64,000 nt of DNA from Nocardioides cynanchi (GTDB taxonomy: Bacteria; Actinomycetota; Actinomycetes; Propionibacteriales; Nocardioidaceae): contig NZ_CP044344.1 of assembly GCF_008761635.1 (NCBI RefSeq), forward strand, positions 2,046,001 through 2,110,000, read 5' to 3'. The translations under genes were made by a program, and so were the position numbers. The notes under the pieces are model-generated. The model was not told the origin of the DNA. It made no database searches and saw nothing but the letters and a program-made list of their open reading frames with translations. Numbering within the stretch: the stretch's first letter is position 1; each line of letters opens with the position of its first letter. This document shows positions 42,504-50,953 of the stretch, in pieces.

Positions 42504-43247
42504 TCAGGCAGGCTTCCGCGCGGCCAGGAACACCGACGAGCCGAAGGGCAGGTCGCGGTGGGCCAGCATCCGGGCGTCCCACCGGCACAGCCCGAGCAGG
42601 ATCCGCTCCAGCCGAGGCCCCACGTCCGGCACGTCGACGACGTCGGCCGGCCCGCCCTGGCCGCGCGCGAGCCGGTGGCGCACCGCGCGCACCACCCGCT
42701 CCGCAGCGAAGGCCGGGAACACCCCGGTGAAGCCATAGGTGGCGCGCAGCACCTCGAAGCCCGCGGACTCGACGGCCGCGACCGCGCGACCGCGGGTGTA
42801 GCGGCGGTGGTGGCCGTTGGCGACGTCGTGGTCGGTCCAGGCCCACTGGTAGGCGGGCACCGAGGCGAGCAGCCGACCGCCGGGCTCGAGCACGCGTAGC
42901 AGCTCACGCAACGCGTCACCCTCCGGCTCGCAGTGCTCGATCACGTCGAAGGCGCCGACCACGTCGAAGCTGGCGTCCGCGAAGGGCAGGTGCAGGACCG
43001 AGCCGCAGACGCCGTCGGGAGCCTGCAGCCCGCGCGGGTCCAGGTCGAGGGACACCTTGAGGTCACCGGTCAACCAGCCCACGCTCGGGCCGTCGGCACT
43101 GCCCACGTCGAGCAGCCGGGCGGGCGAGCCGACGTAGGGGGTCAGCACCTGCTGCAGCAGCTCGGACCGTGCGGCGTACCACCAGTAGTCGGGCTGCAGG
43201 ATCGACGGCGAGCCCCCGTGCGGGGTCGACGGCGTGGGCGCGGGCAC
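42504..43247 (-). CDS. class I SAM-dependent methyltransferase
   Basis: A 247-residue Methyltransf_11/23-type enzyme. Motif I is RLLDVGSADGPSVGWL, the acidic loop DLDPRGLQAPDG, and motif post I SFDVVGAFDVIEHCEPEGDALRELLRVLEPGGRLLASVPAYQW. Methyltransferases with a YYWY-like start (PDYWWYAARSELL) are often linked to cell-surface sugars. I use GTG 43247 (VPAPTPS), though no Shine-Dalgarno is obvious. It is the gene before the YfhO-like membrane protein and divergent from maf. Confidence 0.78.
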   Translation of the reverse strand: MPAPTPSTPHGGSPSILQPDYWWYAARSELLQQVLTPYVGSPARLLDVGSADGPSVGWLTGDLKVSLDLDPRGLQAPDGVCGSVLHLPFADASFDVVGAFDVIEHCEPEGDALRELLRVLEPGGRLLASVPAYQWAWTDHDVANGHHRRYTRGRAVAAVESAGFEVLRATYGFTGVFPAFAAERVVRAVRHRLARGQGGPADVVDVPDVGPRLERILLGLCRWDARMLAHRDLPFGSSVFLAARKPA

Positions 43248-43320
43248 TCGGCGAAGGCTACCGCGCGACGGACCGGCCCCCGACCCCGGCGGAAGGCCCC
43301 GCTCTGGGAAACTCGGCGGC

Positions 43321-43911
43321 GTGACCCGGCTCGTGCTCGCCTCCGCCTCCCCCGCCCGCCGCGCAACCCTGCGTGCCGCCGGGATCGAACCGTCCGTGGT
43401 CGTCTCCGGCGTCGACGAGTCGGTGGTGGCCGACCTGGCACCCGGGCCGCTGGCGCTCCGGCTGGCCGAGCTCAAGCGCGATGCCGTCGCCGCGGACGTG
43501 ACCGACGGCTCGCTGGTGCTCGGCTGCGACTCGGTGCTGGACCTCGACGGCGAGGCGCTCGGCAAGCCCGCGGACGCCCCCGAGGCCGTACGACGGTGGG
43601 AGGCGATGCGCGGGCGCTCGGGCGTGCTGCACACCGGTCACGCGCTGCGCGACACGGCCAGCGGCCGTGAGGCCGCTGCCCTCGGCTCGACGGTCGTGCA
43701 CTTCGCCGACGTCAGCGACGACGAGATCGCGGCGTACGTCGCGACCGGCGAGCCGCTCCAGGTCGCCGGCGCCTTCACCATCGACGGACTCGGTGGGGCG
43801 TTCGTGACCGGCATCGAGGGCGACCACCACAACGTCGTCGGCCTCAGCCTGCCCCTGCTGCGCGACCTGCTCGCCGAGCTCGGGCACGCCTGGACCGACC
43901 TGTGGGCGTGA
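43321..43911 (+). CDS. maf: Maf-family nucleotide pyrophosphatase
   Basis: A 196-residue Maf/YhdE protein that hydrolyses dTTP, UTP or modified nucleoside triphosphates and affects septum formation. Signatures: RLVLASASPARRATLRAAGIEP (N-terminal SxSPRR), VLGCDSVLDLDGEALGKPAD, VLHTGHAL and VAGAFTIDGLGGAFVTGIEGDHHNVVGL. The start is GTG 43321. In M. tuberculosis maf sits between accE5 and accA3, and here too it lies in the accE-accA interval, though separated by other genes. Confidence 0.92.
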   Translation: MTRLVLASASPARRATLRAAGIEPSVVVSGVDESVVADLAPGPLALRLAELKRDAVAADVTDGSLVLGCDSVLDLDGEALGKPADAPEAVRRWEAMRGRSGVLHTGHALRDTASGREAAALGSTVVHFADVSDDEIAAYVATGEPLQVAGAFTIDGLGGAFVTGIEGDHHNVVGLSLPLLRDLLAELGHAWTDLWA

Positions 43912-43914
43912 GCC

Positions 43915-44454
43915 TCAGCTGCCGGGTCGCCGGGCCGGGTCGGGCGTCGGCTCGTCGTCGACAAGGCGCCGCTCGTCGCGCGACCCCTGGGGCAGGTGCA
44001 CGAACTCACCGACCGTGACCGGCGTCCGGAAGACGTACCTGCGGAACAGGTAGAAGCGGGCGGCCTGCCCGATCAGCTGGCCGACCACGTTGCCCGCGAT
44101 GTTGTCCGAGAGCGGGTCGGTCAGGTGCAGCACGTGTCGGCTCAGCCACAGGCAGCCGATCGCCAGCGGCATGGTGATCACGTTGATCACGAAGAACGCG
44201 GTGCGCCCGCCGTCGGGGTGCACCGGCGGGCGGTGCCGGAAGGTCCAGTGCCGGCTCAGCCGGTAGCTGACCAGCATGCCCACGACGTTGGCCAGCACGA
44301 ACGCCAGGATCGGCTGGGTCTCGAGCCAGGGGTGGTCGGTGAGGTACAGCCCGTGCACCAGGAAGTTGAAGACCAGGAACGACGCGATCGTCGACAGTCC
44401 CCCCGTGACCATGAATCGCCCGATCTCGACGAAGACGTGAGGGACGCGCGACAC
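43915..44454 (-). CDS. GtrA-family membrane protein
   Basis: A 179-residue membrane protein with four helices in the GtrA pattern (FMVTGGLSTIASFLVFNFLVHGLYL, PILAFVLANVVGMLVSYRLSRHWTFR, VINVITMPLAIGCLWLSRHVL, AARFYLFRRYVF). GtrA-like proteins flip or present polyprenyl-linked sugars. M. tuberculosis carries a GtrA-type gene (Rv3277) between purK and birA; here it lies close to maf. The start is GTG 44454. The C-terminal tail is charged and cytoplasmic. It is convergent with maf. Confidence 0.85.
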   Translation of the reverse strand: MSRVPHVFVEIGRFMVTGGLSTIASFLVFNFLVHGLYLTDHPWLETQPILAFVLANVVGMLVSYRLSRHWTFRHRPPVHPDGGRTAFFVINVITMPLAIGCLWLSRHVLHLTDPLSDNIAGNVVGQLIGQAARFYLFRRYVFRTPVTVGEFVHLPQGSRDERRLVDDEPTPDPARRPGS

Positions 44455-44491
44455 GGGGGCAGTCTAGGCAAACAACCGCCGAACTCCTGTC

Positions 44492-45673
44492 TCAACGGGA
44501 CCGGACGGGCCGCCAGGTCTCGCCGCCGTCGGCCGAGGACACCACCCCGGTCCGGGCGGGGGTCTGCGCATAGATCGTGACGGAGCCCGGCGTGAGGACC
44601 GTGTCGACGACCAGGGGTTCGGGCCGCCCGACGCCTCGCCCGGCGAAGGGGGCACCCTGCGGGAGCGGCTGCGGATGGGCCCAGTCCGGACCCCCCCAGA
44701 GTCCGAGCGGGTTGACCGAGGGGCGGCTGCCGCGCTGGTCGCTCCACCCGCCCACGTCCATGAGCAGCCGACCATCGGGGAGCGCCACGCTGGTGTCGAT
44801 GTAGCCGGTCGGGTCGCTCGGCCCGTCGTACGACGTCCAGGTGCGGCCGTCGCTCCTCAGCACGCGCTCCCAGGGGAAGACGGTGTTCTCACCACCGACG
44901 ACCAGCACGTGCAGGGCGTCCGAGGTGGTGGGCACGAGCTCCGCCCACTGGCCAGGGTCGAGGTGAGGCAGCGCGATCTCGTGCCACGCCGCGCCGCCGT
45001 CGGCCGACCAGAAGTAGCGCGGGTGGCCCAGGGTCAGTGCCCGCAGCTGACCGGACGGCGTCGTGCGCACCTCCTCGACACCGGCGGGGACCGACAGGGG
45101 GTGCGCCTTCCCCGTGTCGGGGTCGACGGCGAGCCAGTGCCCCTTCGAGCCGGGGACGGCGACCTCGCGAGCCGCGACCGGGCCGGCCGGGCCGGAGACC
45201 TCGATCGGGGTGACGTGGCCCGCGAGGTCGACCAGGGACCGACGTCCGCCGTTCGGTGAGATCGCGAAGTGGTCGGGGCCGGCGGGTTCGAGGTACCACC
45301 CGTTCGCCACCCGGGAGGCACCGACGCCGACCACGTGGAGGGTCCGGAACCCGTCCCCGGAGACCGCCAGCGCATAGGTGCGGTGGTAGCAGTGCCGGTC
45401 ACGACACAGGTACCACTCGGAGATCCGTCGCCGCGGGTGCCCGGGCACCGCTGAGTAGGCCTCGAGCCGGGCCGCCGGGTCGGCGATGATCGCGCCGGCG
45501 GACGGGAGGTGGTGGGTCGTCGCTGTCGGGGTGGGCGCCGGCGATGGCGATGGCCCGGTGCTCGCGGTGGTCGGTGACGCCGCCGGCGGATCGGCACGGT
45601 GGCCGCTCGACGTCGTACCGCATCCGGCGAGCGCCGCACACAGCACCAGGGTCGCCAGCCGTCGCGTCGCCAC
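44492..45673 (-). CDS. secreted lipoprotein, beta-propeller-like
   Basis: A 393-residue exported protein. I start it at GTG 45673 because it then has a signal with lipobox (LATLVLCAALAGCGTTSSG). After a Pro/Thr/Ser-rich linker, residues ~100-390 have repeated short strands with BNR-like sequences (YFWSADGGAAWHEIALPH, VLRSDGRTWTSYDGPS, VSSADGGETWRPV), pointing to a sialidase-type beta-propeller. Function is unknown. It is followed, after 37 bases, by the GtrA gene and preceded by an MFS gene. Confidence 0.72.
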   Translation of the reverse strand: MATRRLATLVLCAALAGCGTTSSGHRADPPAASPTTASTGPSPSPAPTPTATTHHLPSAGAIIADPAARLEAYSAVPGHPRRRISEWYLCRDRHCYHRTYALAVSGDGFRTLHVVGVGASRVANGWYLEPAGPDHFAISPNGGRRSLVDLAGHVTPIEVSGPAGPVAAREVAVPGSKGHWLAVDPDTGKAHPLSVPAGVEEVRTTPSGQLRALTLGHPRYFWSADGGAAWHEIALPHLDPGQWAELVPTTSDALHVLVVGGENTVFPWERVLRSDGRTWTSYDGPSDPTGYIDTSVALPDGRLLMDVGGWSDQRGSRPSVNPLGLWGGPDWAHPQPLPQGAPFAGRGVGRPEPLVVDTVLTPGSVTIYAQTPARTGVVSSADGGETWRPVRSR

Positions 45674-45723
45674 ACCGGTGGGACTCCCGGCCGGCCCGAA
45701 AGGTTGCGCCGTCCTGACCGACC

Positions 45724-46944
45724 TCAGGTCGTGGCGTCGCGGGCGGCATCCTCGACGGTCACGGCCGCGGCCGGGCGGGCGCGCTGGAGGGTCTCTGGCG
45801 ACGCGAGCACGGCGAAGACCGGCAGCGCGCAGACCACGGCGCACACGACGAAGGCGGGCGGGTAGCCGGCGGCGTCGGCCACCCAACCGGTCACGACCGG
45901 CCCGAGCACCAGGCCGAGGTCACCGGCCATCTGGAAGACCGCGACCACGGTGCCGCCGGTGCCGGCCACCACGTCACCCATCACCGCACCCGGCGCGACC
46001 GCGTCCGAGGCCGCGGCCACGCCGATCAGCACGGTCGCGGTCAGCAGCCCGGCGATGGCCGGAAGAGTCGGCAGCAGCACGAACGCGAGGGCCCCGACGA
46101 CGAGGCCGACGACGATCACCGGGCGCCGGCCGACCGTGTCCGCGACCTTGCCGGTGGGCAGCAGGAGGGCACCACTGACCAGGCTCACGATCAGGAACGC
46201 GGCGTACGCCCAGCCGGCCGACCGGTGCAGGTCGTCACGCACGTAGAGCGGCAGCAGCGCGGAGCGGGCACCCACCAGCACGAAGTCGCCGGCGAACGCC
46301 GCCGCGAGGGCCGCGAGGTAGGCGCGGTTGCGGAGCGCCACCGACAGCGCGAGCGGCGTCGACCGGACCGACTGCCGCGCCGCCAGCTCACTGTGTCGCA
46401 GGGCACCGAGTCCGAGCGAGCCCGCGACGACGAGTGTGCCGGCGTACAGGAAGAACGGCAGCCGCAGGGAGAACGACGCCACGGTGCCGACCGCAGGCCC
46501 GCAGACCAGCCCGACCAGGAAGGCTCCCGCCCACACCCCCTGGGCCCGGCCACGCAGGTGGCTCGGCGTGACCCGGACCAGCAGGCTGGCCGCGCTGACG
46601 CTGAACATGATCGACCCGATCCCGCCGACACCGCGCAGCACCAGCAGCTGCCAGTACGACTGGGAGAGCCCGGCCAGGGCGCTGCTCACGGCCACGACCC
46701 CGATGCCGGTGGCCAGCAACACCCGCTCGCCGAAGGCGTTGACCAGCCGGCCGACGAACGGCGCCATCAGCAGCCGCATCAGCGCGAAGGCACTCACCAC
46801 CGCACCGGCCGCGGCCTTGCTCACCCCGAACTGGGTGGCGAACAGCGGCAGCGCCGGGGCGACCAGCCCGAAACCCAGGGCCACCATGAACGCGACCCCG
46901 GTCAGGGCGCGGACCTCGGGAGGGAGGTCGCGGAAGAGTCGCAC
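45724..46944 (-). CDS. MFS transporter, drug/H+ antiporter type
   Basis: A 406-residue, 12-helix exporter of the DHA1 layout. Helix 2-3 loop: GRLVNAFGERVLLATG (variant of GxLaDrxGrk), helix 4: LLVLRGVGGIGSIMFSV, helix 5: VWAGAFLVGLVCGPAVGTV (motif C), plus an internal duplication at GKVADTVGRRPVIVVG. It likely pumps out small molecules, substrate unknown. The start is GTG 46944. It is 21 bases after the acyl-CoA dehydrogenase stop in the same direction, possibly one transcript. Confidence 0.85.
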   Translation of the reverse strand: MRLFRDLPPEVRALTGVAFMVALGFGLVAPALPLFATQFGVSKAAAGAVVSAFALMRLLMAPFVGRLVNAFGERVLLATGIGVVAVSSALAGLSQSYWQLLVLRGVGGIGSIMFSVSAASLLVRVTPSHLRGRAQGVWAGAFLVGLVCGPAVGTVASFSLRLPFFLYAGTLVVAGSLGLGALRHSELAARQSVRSTPLALSVALRNRAYLAALAAAFAGDFVLVGARSALLPLYVRDDLHRSAGWAYAAFLIVSLVSGALLLPTGKVADTVGRRPVIVVGLVVGALAFVLLPTLPAIAGLLTATVLIGVAAASDAVAPGAVMGDVVAGTGGTVVAVFQMAGDLGLVLGPVVTGWVADAAGYPPAFVVCAVVCALPVFAVLASPETLQRARPAAAVTVEDAARDATT

Positions 46945-46965
46945 TACTGGAGGCTATTGGACCGG

Positions 46966-48162
46966 CTACTCGACAGGGAGGCCGAGGCCGCGGGCGATCA
47001 GCATCCGCTGGACCTCGGAAGTGCCCTCGCCGATCTCGAGCACCTTGGCATCGCGGTACATCCGGGTGACGGGGTACTCCTCCATGAAGCCGTAGCCGCC
47101 GAAGACCTGGGTGGCGATCCGGGTGGCGGTCACCGCGGACTCGGTCGCGTAGAGCTTGGCGACGGCCGCCGCCTGCTTGAACTCACCGGGCTTCGGACTC
47201 GCGCCACGCAGCATCGCGTCCTTCATCGCCGCGGCCTGGTAGGTGAGCAGGCGGCTGGCCCGGAGCATCACCTCGAGGTCGGCGATCTGGAAAGCCAGCC
47301 CCTGCTTGCGGCCGATCGGGCCGCCGAAGGTCTGCCGCTCGCCGGCGTACTTCACGCTGGCGTCGACGCAGGCCTGGATGCAGCCGACCGCCAGCGCGGC
47401 GATCGCGACCCGGCCGTCGTCGAGCGTGGCCAGGAACTGCGAGAAGCCGCGACCCCGGTCGCCGAGCAGGTTGCCCTCGGGCACCCGCGCGTCCTCGAAG
47501 GTCAGGGCGTGGGTGTCCGAGGCGTGCCAGCCGAGCTTGTCGTACGGCGGCTCGGCGGTGAAGCCGTCGGTGCCGCTGGGAACGATGATCGTGGAGATCT
47601 CGGGCCGCGTGCCGGTGGTCGAGGCCCGCTCGCCGGTCCTGGCGGTGACCGTGACGCAGGAGGTGATCTCCGAGCCCGAGTTGGTGATGAACTGCTTGGC
47701 TCCGTTGACGACCCACTCGCCGCCGACCAGCTCTGCGCGGGTCCGGGTCGCGCCGGCGTCGGAGCCGGCGCCGGGCTCGGTCAGGCCGAAGCCGGCCAGC
47801 GTGGTGCCGGAGACGAGGTCGGGCAGCCAGGTGTCCTTCTGCTCCTGGGTGCCGTAGGTCTGGATCGGGTTGATCCCCAGGCCGACCGCGGCCTCGAGGG
47901 TGATCCCCATCGACTGGTCGACACGGCCGATCTCCTCGATCGCCACGCACAGGCTGCTGAAGTCGCCGTGCTCGCCGGCGCCGCCGTACTCCTCGGGGGC
48001 GGTCAGTCCCATCAGGCCGAGCTTGCCCATCTTCTGCACGACGTCGGTCGGGAAGTGGTGGTCGCGGTCCCACTGCGCGGCGTACGGCGCGATCTCGGCC
48101 TCCGCGAACTCCCGGACGCTCTGGCGGAACTCCTCGTGCTCGCGCGACAGCTCGAAACTCAT
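46966..48162 (-). CDS. acyl-CoA dehydrogenase
   Basis: A 398-residue FAD enzyme. Signatures: FGLTEPGAGSDAGATRTRAEL, GAKQFITNSG, KLGWHASDTHALTFEDARVPEGNLLG, QVFGGYGFMEEYPVTRMYRDAKVLEIGEGTSEVQR with the catalytic Glu. It belongs with short/branched-chain or glutaryl/citronellyl-type ACADs, distinct from the FadE25 homologue at 22584. The start is ATG 48162. A 16-base imperfect palindrome lies 22 bases upstream and could be a TetR-family operator. Confidence 0.88.
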   Translation of the reverse strand: MSFELSREHEEFRQSVREFAEAEIAPYAAQWDRDHHFPTDVVQKMGKLGLMGLTAPEEYGGAGEHGDFSSLCVAIEEIGRVDQSMGITLEAAVGLGINPIQTYGTQEQKDTWLPDLVSGTTLAGFGLTEPGAGSDAGATRTRAELVGGEWVVNGAKQFITNSGSEITSCVTVTARTGERASTTGTRPEISTIIVPSGTDGFTAEPPYDKLGWHASDTHALTFEDARVPEGNLLGDRGRGFSQFLATLDDGRVAIAALAVGCIQACVDASVKYAGERQTFGGPIGRKQGLAFQIADLEVMLRASRLLTYQAAAMKDAMLRGASPKPGEFKQAAAVAKLYATESAVTATRIATQVFGGYGFMEEYPVTRMYRDAKVLEIGEGTSEVQRMLIARGLGLPVE

Positions 48163-48183
48163 GGCGCCATGCTAGCGGCCAAG

Positions 48184-48199
48184 GTTAACGATCGCTAAC
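48184..48199. promoter_or_regulatory. imperfect palindrome before the acyl-CoA dehydrogenase
   Basis: GTTAACGATCGCTAAC: 14 of 16 positions are symmetric around CGATCG. It lies 22 bases upstream of ATG 48162 and overlaps the end of the preceding gene. TetR-type fatty-acid regulators use sites of this kind. Confidence 0.4.
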
Positions 48200-48838
48200 C
48201 CCTGCGGCATGACGGAGGACGTGCACGGCGTAGGTGCTGGCCTCGGTGAACGGCGCGAGGTCGTAGGACGCGTGGCGCGACTCGACGGCCAGGCCCACCG
48301 CGGCCGCGTCGGCCGCGAACTCCGCCGCGGGGTAGGGGCGGGCGGTCGACGCCGGGGCGTCGCGGAGCGAGAAGCCGACCATCATCCGCCCCTCGGGGGC
48401 CAGCAGCGCGGCCATCGCACCCAGGGCGTCGCGCTCGGTGTCGGGCGCGAGCAGGACCATCACGTTGCCCACGCACACGATCAGGTCGTACGACGTGGGG
48501 AAGCCCGCGGTGGACAGGGTCGAGGGAGTGAGCAGGTCGAGCCGCGAGGTGACCACGGGCAGCTCGGGGAAGGTGTCGCGCGACTGGTCGATCACCTCCG
48601 GGTCGAAGTCGACCCCCACCACGCGGTGCCCGCGCCCGGTCAGTGCGGCACCCACGCGGCCCATCCCCGAGCCGGCGTCCAGGATCCAGGCCCGGCGTGG
48701 CGCGAGGGCGTCCGCGAGCCGTGCCTCGCCCTCGACGTCGGCGCCCTCGGCGAGCAGCCGGGCGAAGTGCGCGCCGTAGCCGCCCTGTCCGGCGGCGCGC
48801 TCACCGGCTCGCGCCTGCTCCCACCTGGTCTCCGCCAC
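48185..48838 (-). CDS. class I SAM-dependent methyltransferase
   Basis: A 217-residue methyltransferase. Motif I is RAWILDAGSGMGRVGAALTGRGHRVVGVDFDPEVIDQSRDTFPE; the central strand is YDLIVCVGNVMVLLAPDTERDALGAMAALLAPEGRMMVGF. This resembles tellurite-resistance TehB/Methyltransf_25 proteins. Substrate is unknown. The start is ATG 48838. Its stop sits within the palindrome that may control the next gene, so the two could be separately regulated. Confidence 0.8.
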   Translation of the reverse strand: MAETRWEQARAGERAAGQGGYGAHFARLLAEGADVEGEARLADALAPRRAWILDAGSGMGRVGAALTGRGHRVVGVDFDPEVIDQSRDTFPELPVVTSRLDLLTPSTLSTAGFPTSYDLIVCVGNVMVLLAPDTERDALGAMAALLAPEGRMMVGFSLRDAPASTARPYPAAEFAADAAAVGLAVESRHASYDLAPFTEASTYAVHVLRHAAGVSDR

Positions 48839-48882
48839 GGCGTCACCCTAGGCGTTCGCGGCTGCGGTCGACAGCCCGACCG

Positions 48883-49518
48883 TCACCCCAGGAGGGAGGC
48901 CCGGACGAGTCGCAGCAGCCAGTCCTCGAGGTCGGCAGAGGTCCAGCCGCGCTCGACCAGGAGGCGCTGCTGGAGCAGAGGGTTCATCAGGATCCAGCAC
49001 ATGTCCACCGCGTCGGGCACGGTCAGCCCGGGCCGCAGGCCACCGACCGACTCGAGGTGGCGCACGAACATCCCGACGCCGGTGCGCCGCTCGACGTCGA
49101 TCCGCTCCTGGAGGGCGGCCGCCTCGGCGTCGACGTCCTGGGCGCGGGCCAGCACCCCGGCCAGCGCGGCCACCCGCGCGCCGACCGTCATGATCTGCCC
49201 GACCCAGTGGCGGACCAGCACCTCGGGGTCGGTGACCTGCTGCATGGCCACGATGTGCGGTCGCTCGACCATCGGCACCGGCTCGTCGTCACCGACCACG
49301 GCCCAGTCCCAGGCCAGCTTCAGCAGCTCGGCCTTGGACCCGACCGAAAGGAAGACCGTGCGGCGGCCGACCCCGGCCCGCGCGGCGACGGCGTCGATCG
49401 TCGTACCGGCGTAGCCCTGGCTCTCGAACAGCTCGCGGGCCGCCGCCACGATCCGGCGCCGGGTCTGCCGGGCCGCTTCCTCCCGCGCGGGCGAGTGGTA
49501 GGTCCGTGACCGGGTCAA
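48883..49518 (-). CDS. TetR-family regulator
   Basis: A 211-residue repressor with HTH TRRRIVAAARELFESQGYAGTTIDAVAARAGVGRRTVFLSVGSKAELLKLAWD. It shares with the regulator at 37691 the Tyr-His-Ser-Pro box before the HTH. The start is a TTG at 49518; AGGAGG (49528-49523) lies only four bases before it, a short but clear site. It is divergent from the FAD-dependent oxidoreductase at 49610, its probable target. Ligand unknown. Confidence 0.83.
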   Translation of the reverse strand: MTRSRTYHSPAREEAARQTRRRIVAAARELFESQGYAGTTIDAVAARAGVGRRTVFLSVGSKAELLKLAWDWAVVGDDEPVPMVERPHIVAMQQVTDPEVLVRHWVGQIMTVGARVAALAGVLARAQDVDAEAAALQERIDVERRTGVGMFVRHLESVGGLRPGLTVPDAVDMCWILMNPLLQQRLLVERGWTSADLEDWLLRLVRASLLG

Positions 49519-49609
49519 CGTGCCTCCTGAATATCTGTTGACGAGGACCAGTGATTGGCTGCATCCTCAGTGTAGTCAAAATCGAGCTCAGCACGACGGG
49601 GGACAGAAC

Positions 49610-50953
49610 ATGCAGATCGCCATCATCGGTGCCGGCCCGGCCGGGCTCTTCCTGGGCAGCGCGCTGGCTCGCCGAGGACATCACGTCACCGCCGTCGACC
49701 GCGACGCGGGTCCGGTGGAGGGAGCCCCGTGGGCGCGGCGCGGCGTGATGCAGTTCCACCACGCGCACGCGTTCCGGCAGACGGTCGTGGAGTCCCTCGG
49801 CCGGGAGCTCCCCGAGGCCGTCGAGCTGTGGCACCGCGCCGGCGCCGAGCCGATCGTGTTCACGCCGCCGGGTGGGCCACCGACCACGTTGGGGCTGCGC
49901 TCGCGGCGCGAGACGTTCGAGCGCGTCCTGCACGCAGCGGCGGTGGCGACCCCGGGCCTCACCGTGCTCCGCGGTCACGTCGACGGGGTGCTCGCCGAAG
50001 GCGGACGCGCCGCCGGGCTGGTCGTCGACGGGGCCCGGCTCGAGGGCGACCTGGTCGTCGACGCCTCGGGGCGTGGGGGTCGGACGACCAGGTCCCTCGG
50101 CGAGCGCCGCGGCATCGGTGGTCCGTGCGGACAGGCGTACGTCGACCGGGTCTACCGGCTGCGGCCCGGCGCGGAGCCGGGGCCGATGACCAACCCGATC
50201 GCCTGGAACGCGGAGTTCGACGGCTACCTCTCCTTGATCTTCCGGCACGAGCGGGGCTACTTCTCGGTGCTGCTCGTGCGCCGCGACTCGGACCACGCCC
50301 TGCGTGGGCTGCGGCACGTGGAGGCGTTCGAGGCGGCCACCCGGGCGATCCCGGGGCTGGACGTGTGGACCGATCCGGAGCGCTCGGAGCCGGTCACGCC
50401 CGTGCTGGCCGGCGGTGCGCTGCTCAACGTCTATCGCGGTCAGGTCACTCCCGAGGGTGACCTGGTGCTGCCGGGTCTGTTCTTCGTCGGCGACAGCGTG
50501 GCCACGACCACGCCGGTCTTCGGCCGCGGCCTGACCACGACGCTGTGGCAGTGCGAGTCCCTGCTCAGCCTGCTCGACCAGGACTCCGACGACCTGGCCG
50601 GCGTCGGGCTCGCGCTCGACGAGTGGGGCGAGGCGATGATGCGCCCCTGGGTCGAGGACCACATCCACCTCGACACCGCCCGCGTCGCCCGCTGGAACGG
50701 CGCGGACATCGACCTCGACGCCCCGCTCCCCTCCGACCTGATCCTGACCGCGGCCGAGGTCCGCCCCGAGATCATGGGCTCGGCGCAGGGCTACCTGTCC
50801 ATGGCGGCGCTGCCGGCGACGCTGCGGGCGGCCGAGCCGATCGCGCGCGAGGTGTACGCCGGAGGATGGCGTCCGACGTTCGCCCCCGGACCCACGCGAG
50901 ACGAGCTCGCCGCGCTGGTGGCGGAGTCGGTGGTCGAGCCTCAGCCGGCCTGA
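49610..50953 (+). CDS. FAD-dependent oxidoreductase (PHBH-fold monooxygenase-like)
   Basis: A 447-residue flavoprotein. The dinucleotide loop is IAIIGAGPAGLFLGSALARRGHHVTAVDRD, DG motif around GLVVDGARLEGDLVVDASGRGG, and the GD motif in GLFFVGDSVATTTPVFGRGLTTTLWQ. Layout fits aromatic hydroxylases or halogenase-like enzymes; substrate unknown. The start is ATG 49610. It is divergent from TetR at 48883-49518 with a 91-base gap. Its stop overlaps the convergent aminotransferase gene by 13 bases. Confidence 0.8.
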   Translation: MQIAIIGAGPAGLFLGSALARRGHHVTAVDRDAGPVEGAPWARRGVMQFHHAHAFRQTVVESLGRELPEAVELWHRAGAEPIVFTPPGGPPTTLGLRSRRETFERVLHAAAVATPGLTVLRGHVDGVLAEGGRAAGLVVDGARLEGDLVVDASGRGGRTTRSLGERRGIGGPCGQAYVDRVYRLRPGAEPGPMTNPIAWNAEFDGYLSLIFRHERGYFSVLLVRRDSDHALRGLRHVEAFEAATRAIPGLDVWTDPERSEPVTPVLAGGALLNVYRGQVTPEGDLVLPGLFFVGDSVATTTPVFGRGLTTTLWQCESLLSLLDQDSDDLAGVGLALDEWGEAMMRPWVEDHIHLDTARVARWNGADIDLDAPLPSDLILTAAEVRPEIMGSAQGYLSMAALPATLRAAEPIAREVYAGGWRPTFAPGPTRDELAALVAESVVEPQPA

